This document shows positions 25,520 through 33,911 of a DNA stretch of 64,000 bases, in pieces. The stretch's first letter is position 1, and the number at the start of each line of letters is the position of its first letter. The notes beneath the pieces are model-generated. The model saw only the letters and a list, made by a program, of their open reading frames with translations, searched no databases and had not been told where the DNA came from. Position numbers and translations under genes: made by a program. Where the stretch lies: assembly GCF_022138605.1 (NCBI RefSeq), contig NZ_JACBFS010000001.1:930001-994000 (forward strand), written 5' to 3'. Source of the DNA: Xanthobacter sp. NM-25 (GTDB lineage: Bacteria; Pseudomonadota; Alphaproteobacteria; Rhizobiales; Xanthobacteraceae).

Positions 25520-26569
25520 ATGAGCAAGACCAACAAGGGCAATTTCTTCGAGGATTTCACCATCGGCCAGGTGATCCGCCACGCCACGCCGCGCACGGTG
25601 ACGGTGGGTGATGCGAGCCTCTACAGCGCCCTTTACGGCACCCGCTTCGCGGTTCAGTCCGCCGACAGCTTCGCCCAGGCCCTCGGCTATCCCCGCGCCC
25701 CCATCGACGATCTGCTCACCTTCCATGTGGTGTTCGGCAAGACCGTGCCCGACATCTCACTGAACGCCGTGGCCAACCTCGGCTATGCGGGCGGGCGCTT
25801 CCTCGCTCCCGTGTTCCCCGGCGATTCGCTCACCGCCGTTTCCGAGGTGATCGGCCTCAAGGAGAATTCCAACGGCCAGAGCGGCGTCGTCTATGTGCGC
25901 TCCACGGGCTTCAACCAGGACGGCGTGGAAGTGCTGGACTATGTGCGCTGGGTGATGGTGCGCAAGGCCGACCCCGCGGCCCCCGCGCCGGAAGCCGTGG
26001 TGCCCAAGCTGCCCGCCGCCCTCGCCCCGGACTCCCTCGGCAGTGCCGTGCCGGTGCTGGACCTGGAGGGCTGGCGCGATGATCTGTCCGGCTCCTCCGC
26101 CCGGTTCGGGGATTATGAGGTGGGCGAGCGCATCGACCACGTGGACGGCATGACCGTGGAAGAGGCCGAGCACATGCTCGCCACCCGCCTCTACCAGAAC
26201 ACGGCCAAGGTGCATTTCAACCAGTTCACCGAGGGCCAGGGCCGTTTCGGCCGCCGGCTCATCTACGGCGGGCATGTAATCTCGCTGGCGCGGGCTCTGT
26301 CGTTCAACGGCCTCGCCAACGCGTTCCATGTGGCCGCCATCAATGGCGGACGCCATGTGGCGCCGCTGTTCGCCGGCCTCACCGTGTTCGCCTGGAGCGA
26401 GATCCTCGATGCTCAGCCCCTGCCCGGCCGCGACGATGTTGGCGCGCTCCGCGTCCGCACCATCGCCACCAAGGACCGCCCGACCGGCGACTTCCCCTAC
26501 AAGGACGGCGAGACTTATGATCCCAGCGTCATTCTCGACCTCGATTACTGGGTGCTGATTCCCCGCTGA
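25520..26569 (+). CDS. mch: MaoC-family dehydratase, probable mesaconyl-CoA hydratase
   Basis: A 349-residue protein with two hot-dog (MaoC-like) halves. The opening FFEDFTIGQVIRHATPRTV and the conserved NQFTEGQGRFGRRLIYGGHV segment match Mch, the beta-methylmalyl-CoA dehydratase / mesaconyl-C1-CoA hydratase of the ethylmalonyl-CoA pathway. That pathway serves acetyl-CoA assimilation without isocitrate lyase and would help growth on acetone-derived acetyl-CoA. GGGGGAGAG upstream marks the start. Its 3' end overlaps the convergent hydrolase gene by 25 bp. Confidence 0.88.
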   Translation: MSKTNKGNFFEDFTIGQVIRHATPRTVTVGDASLYSALYGTRFAVQSADSFAQALGYPRAPIDDLLTFHVVFGKTVPDISLNAVANLGYAGGRFLAPVFPGDSLTAVSEVIGLKENSNGQSGVVYVRSTGFNQDGVEVLDYVRWVMVRKADPAAPAPEAVVPKLPAALAPDSLGSAVPVLDLEGWRDDLSGSSARFGDYEVGERIDHVDGMTVEEAEHMLATRLYQNTAKVHFNQFTEGQGRFGRRLIYGGHVISLARALSFNGLANAFHVAAINGGRHVAPLFAGLTVFAWSEILDAQPLPGRDDVGALRVRTIATKDRPTGDFPYKDGETYDPSVILDLDYWVLIPR

Positions 26570-27666
26570 CTCCACGGCCCGCCCTCGCGCTCGAGGGAGG
26601 AGCGCTGCCCGGCGGGCGGCGCTGATCGCGCCCGCAGCGGCGAGGGGACCGGCAGCGGCACCACCCCCCGACCCGAGAGGACACCGTTCGTCTGGGCCGG
26701 AAGCTGGCCGCCCATCGGGCCGGCGGCCGGGGCGACGCCCGCCGGCCCGGACAGGACCGGCGCGGCGAGGGTAAAGGCGGACATGAACGCCCACACTTCC
26801 TCGCCCGCGTCGATGTCATGGTTGCGCAGCCCCAGGAACGGGGTGGCGAGATCCGGCTTGGTCTCCACCCGGGCCGGGGACTGGTGGCCGCCGCGCTCGA
26901 CGCTGAGCAGCCGCACCACGCTGCCATCGCGGCAACTGTCCCAGCTCCGCTCGGTCACGGAGGTGCCGTCGAGAGGATCAAGATCGGGCAGATTGCGGGT
27001 CGATGCCGGGCCACAGTCATTGAGCCGGGCGAACAGCGCGGCGCTGTCGGGCGCCGAAAGGGTGGCGCCCATGGGGGTCCAGAAGCCGCTGTAGGCGATG
27101 ACCGCATCGGCCGTGCCGTGGATGAAGAGAATCGGCACCGCCCGGCTCGGCCGGCACTCTTCCCGCGCATTGGCCGGCGCCGTGGCCATGATGACGGAGA
27201 AGGCGGCGAACAGCTGCGCCTGCTCGCAGGCCATGCGCTCCACCATGAAGCCGCCGTTGGAAATGCCGGTGAGATAGATTCGCGCGGGATCTGCGATGCC
27301 CTCGGCCACCAGCCGGTGCACCAGCGCCACCAGGAACGCCACGTCATCGCCGGGGCGCAGCACTGCCTTCAGCCGCATGGCCGCCGGCCGGCTGTCGTTC
27401 CACACGCGCCCCTCCCCCTGCGGGTAGACGGCGACGAAGCCGTGGGCCGCGGCGGCGGCATCGAGACCGAAATAATCCCGGAAGCCTTGGGCGCTCTGCG
27501 CCGCGCCATGCAGCGCGATCACCACCGGCAACGGCCCGCTGCTCCCCTCCGGCCGCAGCAGCAGATAGGTCCGCGCCTCGCCCCCCGCCATCAGGCGGCC
27601 CCGGGTGAGTTCCAGCGCCTGCGCGCCACTTGTCCCCAAGGCCATCAGCCAAAGGGCGAACACCAT
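26545..27666 (-). CDS. Secreted alpha/beta hydrolase (LpqC / PHB-depolymerase-like esterase)
   Basis: A protein of about 373 residues. It has a short signal peptide (MVFALWLMALGTSGAQA), an alpha/beta-hydrolase fold with oxyanion-region VIALHGAAQSAQGF, the nucleophile elbow GISNG and a C-terminal Asp/His pair (FIHGTADAVIAYSG and GGHQSP). This is the polyhydroxybutyrate-depolymerase/feruloyl-esterase-like family; the natural substrate is uncertain. An in-frame ATG at 27762 with AAGGA upstream would add 32 residues, so the start is open. A palindrome lies immediately upstream of the chosen ATG. Confidence 0.8.
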   Translation of the reverse strand: MVFALWLMALGTSGAQALELTRGRLMAGGEARTYLLLRPEGSSGPLPVVIALHGAAQSAQGFRDYFGLDAAAAAHGFVAVYPQGEGRVWNDSRPAAMRLKAVLRPGDDVAFLVALVHRLVAEGIADPARIYLTGISNGGFMVERMACEQAQLFAAFSVIMATAPANAREECRPSRAVPILFIHGTADAVIAYSGFWTPMGATLSAPDSAALFARLNDCGPASTRNLPDLDPLDGTSVTERSWDSCRDGSVVRLLSVERGGHQSPARVETKPDLATPFLGLRNHDIDAGEEVWAFMSAFTLAAPVLSGPAGVAPAAGPMGGQLPAQTNGVLSGRGVVPLPVPSPLRARSAPPAGQRSSLEREGGPWSQRGISTQ

Positions 27667-27683
27667 GTGGCTTGCACGCCACA
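27666..27683. promoter_or_regulatory. 18-bp palindrome, copy 1
   Basis: TGTGGCTTGCACGCCACA has 6-bp perfect arms. It matches 16 of 18 positions of the site at 27867-27884 and lies at the putative start of the leftward hydrolase gene. Confidence 0.55.
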
Positions 27684-27866
27684 ATCGGCAAGAAAGGTGC
27701 TGCGCACCGCGCCGACTGCTCCCTCGAATGTCAACTCCGGCGCCCGTCAAACCCACCTTCATATCGTTCTAATGTCCTTGATCTGACGGGAAAAATGCGG
27801 CGTCCGCCCGCATCGAACGACCATCGTTAGCCTGTGCTGCAGAATAAGGCGGGGCGACGGCAGCGC

Positions 27867-27884
27867 TGTGGCACGCACGCCACA
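27867..27884. promoter_or_regulatory. 18-bp palindrome, copy 2
   Basis: TGTGGCACGCACGCCACA, extended by one more pair (C/G) outside. It lies between the hydrolase and ompW, upstream of the FNR box. The cognate regulator is unknown. Confidence 0.55.
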
Positions 27885-27908
27885 GATCGGGCATGATCCG
27901 ATTAACGC

Positions 27909-27922
27909 TTGATTCAGATCAA
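27909..27922. promoter_or_regulatory. FNR/FixK box upstream of ompW
   Basis: TTGATTCAGATCAA is a perfect match to the TTGAT-N4-ATCAA consensus of FNR-type regulators. It is centred about 72 bp before the ompW start, suiting activation under low oxygen. Confidence 0.8.
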
Positions 27923-27987
27923 ACGCATTCCTCCGCGGCGGGCCGATGTCTTGCCGCAGACACATCACAGGTTCGGGAGTTCGGGGC

Positions 27988-28677
27988 ATGAAGAAGTTCG
28001 GTTTGGGCGTGGCGCTGGCGGCGGGGCTTGGCGCACTGGTGGCCGGTGAAGCGGTCGCGGCCGACCTCTCCGAGAGCTACAAGGCGGCCTACAAGGCGCC
28101 GGTGGAAGCTCCCCTCAGCCCCTGGATGATCCGTGTGCGCGCCCTCGGCGTGCTGCCCACCGATGGCGGCTCGGTGAACGGCATCATGGGTTCGGACCTC
28201 AACTATTCGAACTCGATCACGCCCGAACTCGACATCTCCTACTTCTTCACGGAGAATTTCGCGGCCGAGCTCATCCTGGGCACCACCAAGTCCAACGTCT
28301 ATGGCGCGGGCACCATCAACGGCCTCGGCAAGATCGGCTCCACCTGGATCCTGCCCCCCACGCTGACCCTGCAGTATCACTTCACCAACTTCGGCGCCTT
28401 CAAGCCGTATATCGGCGCCGGTGTGAACTACACCATCTTCTACAGCCAGAGCGCGGACCTGCCGACCACCGACCTTTCGGTGAAGAACGCCTGGGGCTTC
28501 GCCCTGCAGGCCGGCTTCGACTACATGTTCGACCGCCACTGGGGTATCAACGTCGACGTGAAGAAGATCTTCCTCGAGCCGTCCTTCGATGCCACCGTGT
28601 CGGGCGTCGGCGCGGTCAGCGGCTCGGCCGACCTCAATCCCTGGCTGATCGGCGCCGGTGTCACCTACCGCTTCTGA
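27988..28677 (+). CDS. OmpW family outer membrane protein
   Basis: A 229-residue outer-membrane porin. A signal peptide ends near GEAVAA at 24. The mature protein has the OmpW features WMIRVRALGVLP, TPELDISYFFTENFAAELI and a C-terminal aromatic residue (TYRF) for BAM-dependent insertion. OmpW forms an eight-stranded barrel with a hydrophobic channel and is oxygen- and stress-regulated in other bacteria. The perfect FNR box upstream agrees with that. The start at 27988 is chosen for the signal sequence. A strong terminator follows. Confidence 0.93.
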   Translation: MKKFGLGVALAAGLGALVAGEAVAADLSESYKAAYKAPVEAPLSPWMIRVRALGVLPTDGGSVNGIMGSDLNYSNSITPELDISYFFTENFAAELILGTTKSNVYGAGTINGLGKIGSTWILPPTLTLQYHFTNFGAFKPYIGAGVNYTIFYSQSADLPTTDLSVKNAWGFALQAGFDYMFDRHWGINVDVKKIFLEPSFDATVSGVGAVSGSADLNPWLIGAGVTYRF

Positions 28678-28702
28678 TCCCATCTGCCTTTCATGATGCG
28701 CG

Positions 28703-28736
28703 CGGCGCCGACCCCTGGTCGGCGCCGTTCGTTTTT
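28703..28736 (+). terminator. Rho-independent terminator after ompW
   Basis: CGGCGCCGACC (28703-28713) pairs perfectly with GGTCGGCGCCG (28717-28727) and is followed by a T run at 28732-28736. Confidence 0.85.
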
Positions 28737-28763
28737 GTGCGTCCGGCCGTGCCACCCAACAAG

Positions 28764-28778
28764 ATGACGCTGCGTCAT
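28764..28778. promoter_or_regulatory. Palindrome upstream of the sdh operon
   Basis: ATGACGCTGCGTCAT is a perfect 7+1+7 palindrome about 220 bp before sdhC, in a spacer of 310 bp that otherwise holds only the ompW terminator and the presumed sdh promoter. The regulator is unknown. Confidence 0.45.
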
Positions 28779-28987
28779 GCAAAAAAAGCGGCGAGCGGCC
28801 ATGATGCTGCGCACCATTCCCCCGCGGCCGGCAGTAGAGTGGAATCAAGCCCTAAGGGCCCATGCGACCTAGTGTGAATTGCCGAACATCGGTGCCTGGC
28901 GCATTAAACCGACGCTTTTCCGCTTTGGAATCGTTGCGAACAGGCCACGATTGGGATACCTGATCGGTCAATTTTTGGAGGAGGCCC

Positions 28988-29389
28988 ATGGCCGATAGTC
29001 CTTCGCGCGTCGCGCGCCCCCTTTCGCCTCACCTGCAGATCTACCGCCCCCTGTTCACGATGATGATGTCCATCGTGCACCGCATCACGGGCATCGGGCT
29101 GTATTTCGGCATGGTGCTTTTCGTGTGGTGGCTGCTGGCCGCCGCCTCCACGGCATCCGCCTATGCCACCTTCAGCTGGCTGGCCGGCTCGTTCATCGGC
29201 ATGCTGGTGCTGTTCGGCCTGACCTGGGCCCTGCTGCATCACGCCCTGGGCGGCATCCGCCATTTTCTCTGGGATTTCATCCACGGCTTCGGGCCCAATG
29301 AGCGCGTGCTGCTCGCCAAGGCGACGCTGGCCGGCTCCGTGGTGCTCACCATCGTGCTGTGGGCCATCGGCCTCGCGCTGAAGGCCTGA
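28988..29389 (+). CDS. sdhC: Succinate dehydrogenase cytochrome b556 subunit
   Basis: A 133-residue membrane anchor with three helices. The N-terminal motif RPLSPHLQIYRP and the segment SIVHRITG are signatures of SdhC, and HHALGGIRHFLWD contains the axial heme b histidine. It anchors the SdhAB catalytic part and shares the ubiquinone site with SdhD. TTGGAGGAGG just before the ATG is a strong ribosome site. First gene of sdhCDAB, encoding complex II. Confidence 0.96.
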   Translation: MADSPSRVARPLSPHLQIYRPLFTMMMSIVHRITGIGLYFGMVLFVWWLLAAASTASAYATFSWLAGSFIGMLVLFGLTWALLHHALGGIRHFLWDFIHGFGPNERVLLAKATLAGSVVLTIVLWAIGLALKA

Positions 29390-29399
29390 GGACACTGCC

Positions 29400-29798
29400 A
29401 TGAGCGATTCCACTCACACCCCCATGCGCACTCCCCTGGGCCGCGTGCGCGGCCTCGGCGCCTCCCGGTCCGGCACCGAGCATTTCTTTCTGCAGCGGGT
29501 CACGGCCCTCGCCAACCTGCTGCTGATGATCGCCTTCATCTGCATCGTCATCCGCCTCGCCGGCGCCGGCTACGCGGAAGCCCGCGCGGTGCTCGGACAG
29601 CCGCTGGTGGCGATCATCATTCTCCTCACCCTGCTCTCGGTGTGTACCCACATGCGCCTCGGCATGCAGGTGGTCATCGAGGACTACGTGCACACCGAAG
29701 GCCTGAAGGTGCTGCTGATCATCGGCAACACCTTCTTCACGACCGCGATCGCTCTCGCCGGCGCCTTCGCCGTGCTCAAGATCAGCCTGGGAGGCTGA
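29400..29798 (+). CDS. sdhD: Succinate dehydrogenase hydrophobic membrane anchor subunit
   Basis: A 132-residue anchor with three membrane helices. RVRGLGASRSGTEHFFLQRV is the usual N-terminal part, and THMRLGMQVVIEDYVH holds the second heme b ligand and quinone-site residues. It follows sdhC by 10 bp and precedes sdhA by 3 bp, so the operon is tightly coupled. Confidence 0.95.
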   Translation: MSDSTHTPMRTPLGRVRGLGASRSGTEHFFLQRVTALANLLLMIAFICIVIRLAGAGYAEARAVLGQPLVAIIILLTLLSVCTHMRLGMQVVIEDYVHTEGLKVLLIIGNTFFTTAIALAGAFAVLKISLGG

Positions 29799-29801
29799 CA
29801 C

Positions 29802-31637
29802 ATGGCCGATACCGCAACCAACGGAGCCGCCGCGCCCTCGAAGCTGGGCGCCGCCTATCCGATCGAAGACCACACCTATGACGTGCTGGTGGTGGGCGCC
29901 GGTGGCGCCGGCCTGCGGGCCGTGGTGGGCTGTTCCGAAGCCGGCCTGCGCACCGCCTGCATCACCAAGGTGTTCCCCACCCGCTCCCACACCGTCGCCG
30001 CCCAGGGTGGCGTCGCCGCGTCCCTCGGCAACATGGGCGAGGACAAGTGGGAATGGCACATGTACGACACCGTCAAGGGGTCGGACTGGCTGGGCGACCA
30101 GGACGCCATCGAGTACCTCGTGCGCAACGCGCCGGCCGCCGTCTACGAGCTGGAGCATTGGGGCGTGCCCTTCTCCCGCACCGAGGACGGCAAGATCTAC
30201 CAGCGCCCGTTCGGCGGCATGACCACCCATTTCGGCCAGGGCACCGCCCAGCGCACCTGCGCCGCCGCCGACCGTACCGGCCATGCCATGCTGCACACGC
30301 TCTATGGCGCGGCACTGAAGCACAAGGCGGAGTTCTTCGTCGAATACTTCGCCATCGACCTCATCATGGATGAGGATGGCAAGTGCCGCGGCGTGGTGGC
30401 CCTCAAGCTGGACGACGGCACCCTGCACCGCTTCCGCGCGCACCTCACCGTGCTCGCCACCGGCGGCTATGGCCGCGCCTATTTCTCTGCGACCTCGGCC
30501 CATACCTGCACCGGCGACGGCGGCGGCATGGTGCTGCGCGCCGGCCTGCCCCTGCAGGACATGGAATTCGTGCAGTTCCACCCCACCGGCATCTATGGCT
30601 CGGGCTGCCTCATCACCGAGGGCGCCCGCGGCGAAGGCGGCTACCTGACCAACTCCGAAGGCGAGCGCTTCATGGAGCGCTATGCCCCCTCGGCCAAGGA
30701 CCTTGCCTCCCGCGACGTGGTCTCGCGCTCCATCACCATGGAGATCCGCGAAGGCCGGGGCGTGGGCAAGAACAAGGACCACGCCTTCCTGCACCTCGAC
30801 CATCTCGACCCCGCCATCCTCCACGAGCGCCTGCCCGGCATCTCGGAGAGCGCGAAGATCTTCGCCGGCGTGGACGTGACCCGCGAGCCGATCCCGATCA
30901 TCCCGACCGTGCACTACAACATGGGCGGCATCCCCACGAACTATTACGGTGAGGTGCTGGACAAGCGCGGCGGCGATCCGGACAAGGTGGTGCCCGGCCT
31001 TATGGCCATCGGCGAAGCGGCCTGCGTGTCGGTGCACGGCGCCAACCGTCTCGGCTCCAACTCGCTGATCGACCTCGTGGTGTTCGGCCGCGCCGCCGGC
31101 CTGCGCGCCGCCGAGCTGGTGAAGCCCGGTGAGAAGCATACCCCCCTGCCGGCGGACAGCGCCGAGCTCGCCCTGTCGCGGCTCGACAAGTTCCGTTACG
31201 CCAAGGGCGGCACCCCCACCGCCGAGCTGCGCCTCAGCATGCAGAAGGTGATGCAGAACAATTGCGCCGTGTTCCGCACCGGCGAGGTTCTGGAAGAAGG
31301 CAAGACCCTCATCCACGAGGTGTTCGACCACGCGAGCGACATCGGCGTGACCGACCGCGGCCTGGTGTGGAACTCCGATCTCATGGAGACCATGGAGTTC
31401 GACAACCTCATCGGCCAGGCGGTGGTCACCATGGAAAGCGCGGCCAACCGCAAGGAAAGCCGTGGCGCCCACGCCCGCGAGGACTTCCCGGATCGCGACG
31501 ACGTGAACTGGATGAAGCACACCCTCGCCTATCTGGACACCAAGACCGGCGCGGTGCGGCTCGACGATCGTCCCGTGCACACCTACACGCTGTCCAGCGA
31601 CATCCAGTACATCGAGCCCAAGAAGCGCGTGTACTGA
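29802..31637 (+). CDS. sdhA: Succinate dehydrogenase flavoprotein subunit
   Basis: A 611-residue catalytic subunit that oxidises succinate to fumarate with covalently bound FAD. The dinucleotide fold VVGAGGAGLRA is near 31-41. The covalent flavin histidine lies in SHTVAAQGG. Active-site elements include QFHPTGIYGSGCLITEGARG and GEAACVSVHGANRLGSNSL. The length is normal. Located in the cytoplasmic head of complex II, in both the TCA cycle and the respiratory chain. Confidence 0.98.
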   Translation: MADTATNGAAAPSKLGAAYPIEDHTYDVLVVGAGGAGLRAVVGCSEAGLRTACITKVFPTRSHTVAAQGGVAASLGNMGEDKWEWHMYDTVKGSDWLGDQDAIEYLVRNAPAAVYELEHWGVPFSRTEDGKIYQRPFGGMTTHFGQGTAQRTCAAADRTGHAMLHTLYGAALKHKAEFFVEYFAIDLIMDEDGKCRGVVALKLDDGTLHRFRAHLTVLATGGYGRAYFSATSAHTCTGDGGGMVLRAGLPLQDMEFVQFHPTGIYGSGCLITEGARGEGGYLTNSEGERFMERYAPSAKDLASRDVVSRSITMEIREGRGVGKNKDHAFLHLDHLDPAILHERLPGISESAKIFAGVDVTREPIPIIPTVHYNMGGIPTNYYGEVLDKRGGDPDKVVPGLMAIGEAACVSVHGANRLGSNSLIDLVVFGRAAGLRAAELVKPGEKHTPLPADSAELALSRLDKFRYAKGGTPTAELRLSMQKVMQNNCAVFRTGEVLEEGKTLIHEVFDHASDIGVTDRGLVWNSDLMETMEFDNLIGQAVVTMESAANRKESRGAHAREDFPDRDDVNWMKHTLAYLDTKTGAVRLDDRPVHTYTLSSDIQYIEPKKRVY

Positions 31638-31730
31638 TCCATTTCTCGACCGCGCGCCCCGGCATCGGAGCGCGCGGCCATGGCCAGAATTCCTGCGGGC
31701 GGCTCCCGCTCCAGCGATCCAGGACCTCCC

Positions 31731-32516
31731 ATGGTTGAGCTCACCCTTCCCAAGAATTCCCAGATGACGCCGGGCAAGGTGTGGCCGAAGCCCGCCAATG
31801 CCAAGAAGGTGACCGAGTTCCGCATCTATCGCTGGAACCCGGACGATGGGCGCAACCCGCGCATCGACACCTATTATGTGGACCGCGACGATTGCGGCCC
31901 CATGGTTCTCGATGGCCTCATCTACATCAAGAACAAGATCGACCCGACCCTGACCTTCCGGCGCTCCTGCCGTGAAGGCGTGTGCGGTTCGTGCGCCATG
32001 AACATCGGCGGCACCAACACCCTGGCCTGCACCAAGGGCATGGACGAGGTGCTGGTGAAGGGCATCATCAACGTCTACCCGCTGCCGCATATGCCGGTGG
32101 TGAAGGACCTTGTGCCCGACCTCACCCGTTTCTATGCGCAGCACGCCTCCATCGAGCCCTGGCTGCAGACCGACAGCGCCGCCCCCGAGAAGGAGTGGCG
32201 CCAGTCGAAGGATGACCGCGAGAAGCTTGACGGCCTCTATGAGTGCATCCTGTGCGCCTGCTGCTCCACCTCCTGCCCCAGCTATTGGTGGAATGGCGAC
32301 CGTTATCTCGGCCCGGCGGCCCTGCTGCAGGCCACCCGGTGGTTGAAGGACAGCCGCGACGAGCGCACCGGCGCCCGGCTCGACAATCTGGAAGATCCCT
32401 TCCGGCTCTATCGCTGCCACACCATCATGAACTGCGCTCAGGCGTGCCCGAAGAGCCTGAACCCGGCCAAGGCCATCGCCGAAGTGAAGAAGATGATGGT
32501 GGAACGCCGCATCTGA
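31731..32516 (+). CDS. sdhB: Succinate dehydrogenase iron-sulfur subunit
   Basis: A 261-residue protein that passes electrons from FAD to quinone through three clusters: [2Fe-2S] in SCREGVCGSCAMNI, [4Fe-4S] in CILCACCSTSCP and [3Fe-4S] in CHTIMNCAQACP. The start at 31731 (MVELTLP) follows AGGACC; an in-frame ATG 51 bp earlier is less likely. 93 bp separate it from sdhA. A terminator follows. Confidence 0.97.
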   Translation: MVELTLPKNSQMTPGKVWPKPANAKKVTEFRIYRWNPDDGRNPRIDTYYVDRDDCGPMVLDGLIYIKNKIDPTLTFRRSCREGVCGSCAMNIGGTNTLACTKGMDEVLVKGIINVYPLPHMPVVKDLVPDLTRFYAQHASIEPWLQTDSAAPEKEWRQSKDDREKLDGLYECILCACCSTSCPSYWWNGDRYLGPAALLQATRWLKDSRDERTGARLDNLEDPFRLYRCHTIMNCAQACPKSLNPAKAIAEVKKMMVERRI

Positions 32517-32540
32517 GCGCGCAGGCCAGTACAGAATTTC

Positions 32541-32574
32541 AAGGCGCGGACCCCGGTCCGCGCCTTTTGTTTTT
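32541..32574 (+). terminator. Rho-independent terminator of sdhCDAB
   Basis: AAGGCGCGGA (32541-32550) pairs with TCCGCGCCTT (32557-32566), followed by a T-rich tail. Confidence 0.85.
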
Positions 32575-32723
32575 CGCGTCCCGCTCCCACCGCAGCCGGG
32601 CGGTGCTGCGCGCGGGCGTTGTGGCGCCGCAGCTGACAGCTTGCGGAATTCCCGGCGCATGGTAAAAAGGACGGTAACGGTTCTTCCGCTGGGGGATGCT
32701 TCCGGCCGCACAGGGGAAGTGCG

Positions 32724-32969
32724 ATGTTTCGTCGTCTCATCATTTTCGCCGTGGCCATCGCCGCCCTGGTGCCGCTGCTGCTGAAATATCCGGAAGGCAG
32801 CTTTGAGTTGGCGGCCGGCATGCTGCTGATCTTCAGCACCGCCAGCACGCTGATCTTCTTCGCTTTCGCCATCACCGCCCTGGTCATCGGCTTCGATCAC
32901 GCCAGCCGCCGCCAGGTGGCCCAAGCGGAGCCGGCCCATCGCTCGCTCGGCGATCAGTTCGTCGCCTGA
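32724..32969 (+). CDS. Small membrane protein, hypothetical
   Basis: An 81-residue protein with two hydrophobic segments (about 4-20 and 30-57) and a polar C-terminal tail. AGGGGAAG eight bases before the ATG is a good ribosome site and local codon use fits coding. No family was recognised. It stands alone between the sdh terminator and a long gene-poor region. Confidence 0.6.
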   Translation: MFRRLIIFAVAIAALVPLLLKYPEGSFELAAGMLLIFSTASTLIFFAFAITALVIGFDHASRRQVAQAEPAHRSLGDQFVA

Positions 32970-33911
32970 GGCTGTCGCCGCAGCGCACTTGTCCGCCGCG
33001 GGCGACGTGATCGGGTCAAGCGGCGGAATGCTGTGCCGGTGACTGCACGGGCGTCGCTCACGCGAGGCGCCGACGTGCAGTGTGATGGCTTTCGCTGCCA
33101 CGACAGCCGTGTCGTCTCCCTGCCCTGAATTCTCCCTGCTGCGAGTTCTCCCGGCCGTGAATTCTCGTGGCGGGGTCTATGGCGCCGACCGCCTGTCCAA
33201 CACACGCAACTTCCCCGGCATCCCGCAGCACCGGCACAGCCGGTCCCACTGGCCGGCCACACCGGCTGACGCCGGCCTTCGGGTAGGCAGTCTCGGCATC
33301 CTTCGGGGCGCCCACAGCGAAAGACGCTGCAGCGCCAGAATGGGTGATCCCGCCGAGGACCGAGTTCCGGCCCCGGTCGTCGGCTCTCGCCTGTGGTCCG
33401 CAGACAGGCCTCGGCACCCGCGCACGGCTGTGCCGGCCCCACACCCCGCATGCGGCTCAACGGGCCTGCGGTAGCCCCCTGCGCCCGGTCGCGATGTGGA
33501 CACCTCCCCTCCCCCGGCCTGCCCGCCCCGCCACCGCACGCATCCGCCTCCAAAGGCGCCGGCGACATCGGGCTCCGTCCGTCGGCGCAGAGTCCGAGTG
33601 GTCATGCGGTGCAAGTGAAGTGTGGCCGAGTGAGGTGTGGTCGAGTGGGATCTTGCCGAATGAGATCTTGCGGCGCGGCTCACGGCTCGTCCGATGGGCC
33701 CCCTCGCACGCCTTGGCGGGAATCGTCCCGTATTCGCAGCCAAGATGAGGGCCCCTGGCCCTTCCAACACGTCGGGCCCTCCGCGCCGGGCGCCATCTGT
33801 CGCGCAAGCGCTTGTGCCCGGGCGCCCACACGACCGGTGTCCCGTCACGCTGCGACGATGATAGCCGCACGGCGAGCGGGGCAACTGCCGGCCGCGTCCT
33901 TGAGCGCGCGC
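32970..33911. other. Gene-poor region with short tandem repeats
   Basis: About 940 bp without a convincing gene. Frames on both strands are open but low in coding character. Two tandem arrays are present: a 16-bp unit like GAATTCTCCCTGCTGC, three copies at 33127-33174, and a 15-bp unit like TGAGGTGTGGTCGAG, four copies at 33616-33675. It may be decayed sequence. Confidence 0.5.
33616..33675. repeat. 15-bp tandem repeat, four imperfect copies
   Basis: Units begin at 33616, 33631, 33646 and 33661, each opening TGA or TGG and sharing the pattern TGRRRTSTKGYCGAR. The unit is a multiple of three, so the array stays open in all frames. Confidence 0.7.

Noticed and set aside
27866..27885. CRP site before ompW
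   Set aside because: The TGTGG and CCACA arms are 8 bp apart, not the 6 bp required by CRP-family sites.
29346..33101. Very long minus-strand frame (1251 codons) opposite sdhCDAB
   Set aside because: The sense strand encodes four complete, conserved SDH subunits; the antisense frame is His/Gly/Ala-rich with no recognisable domain.
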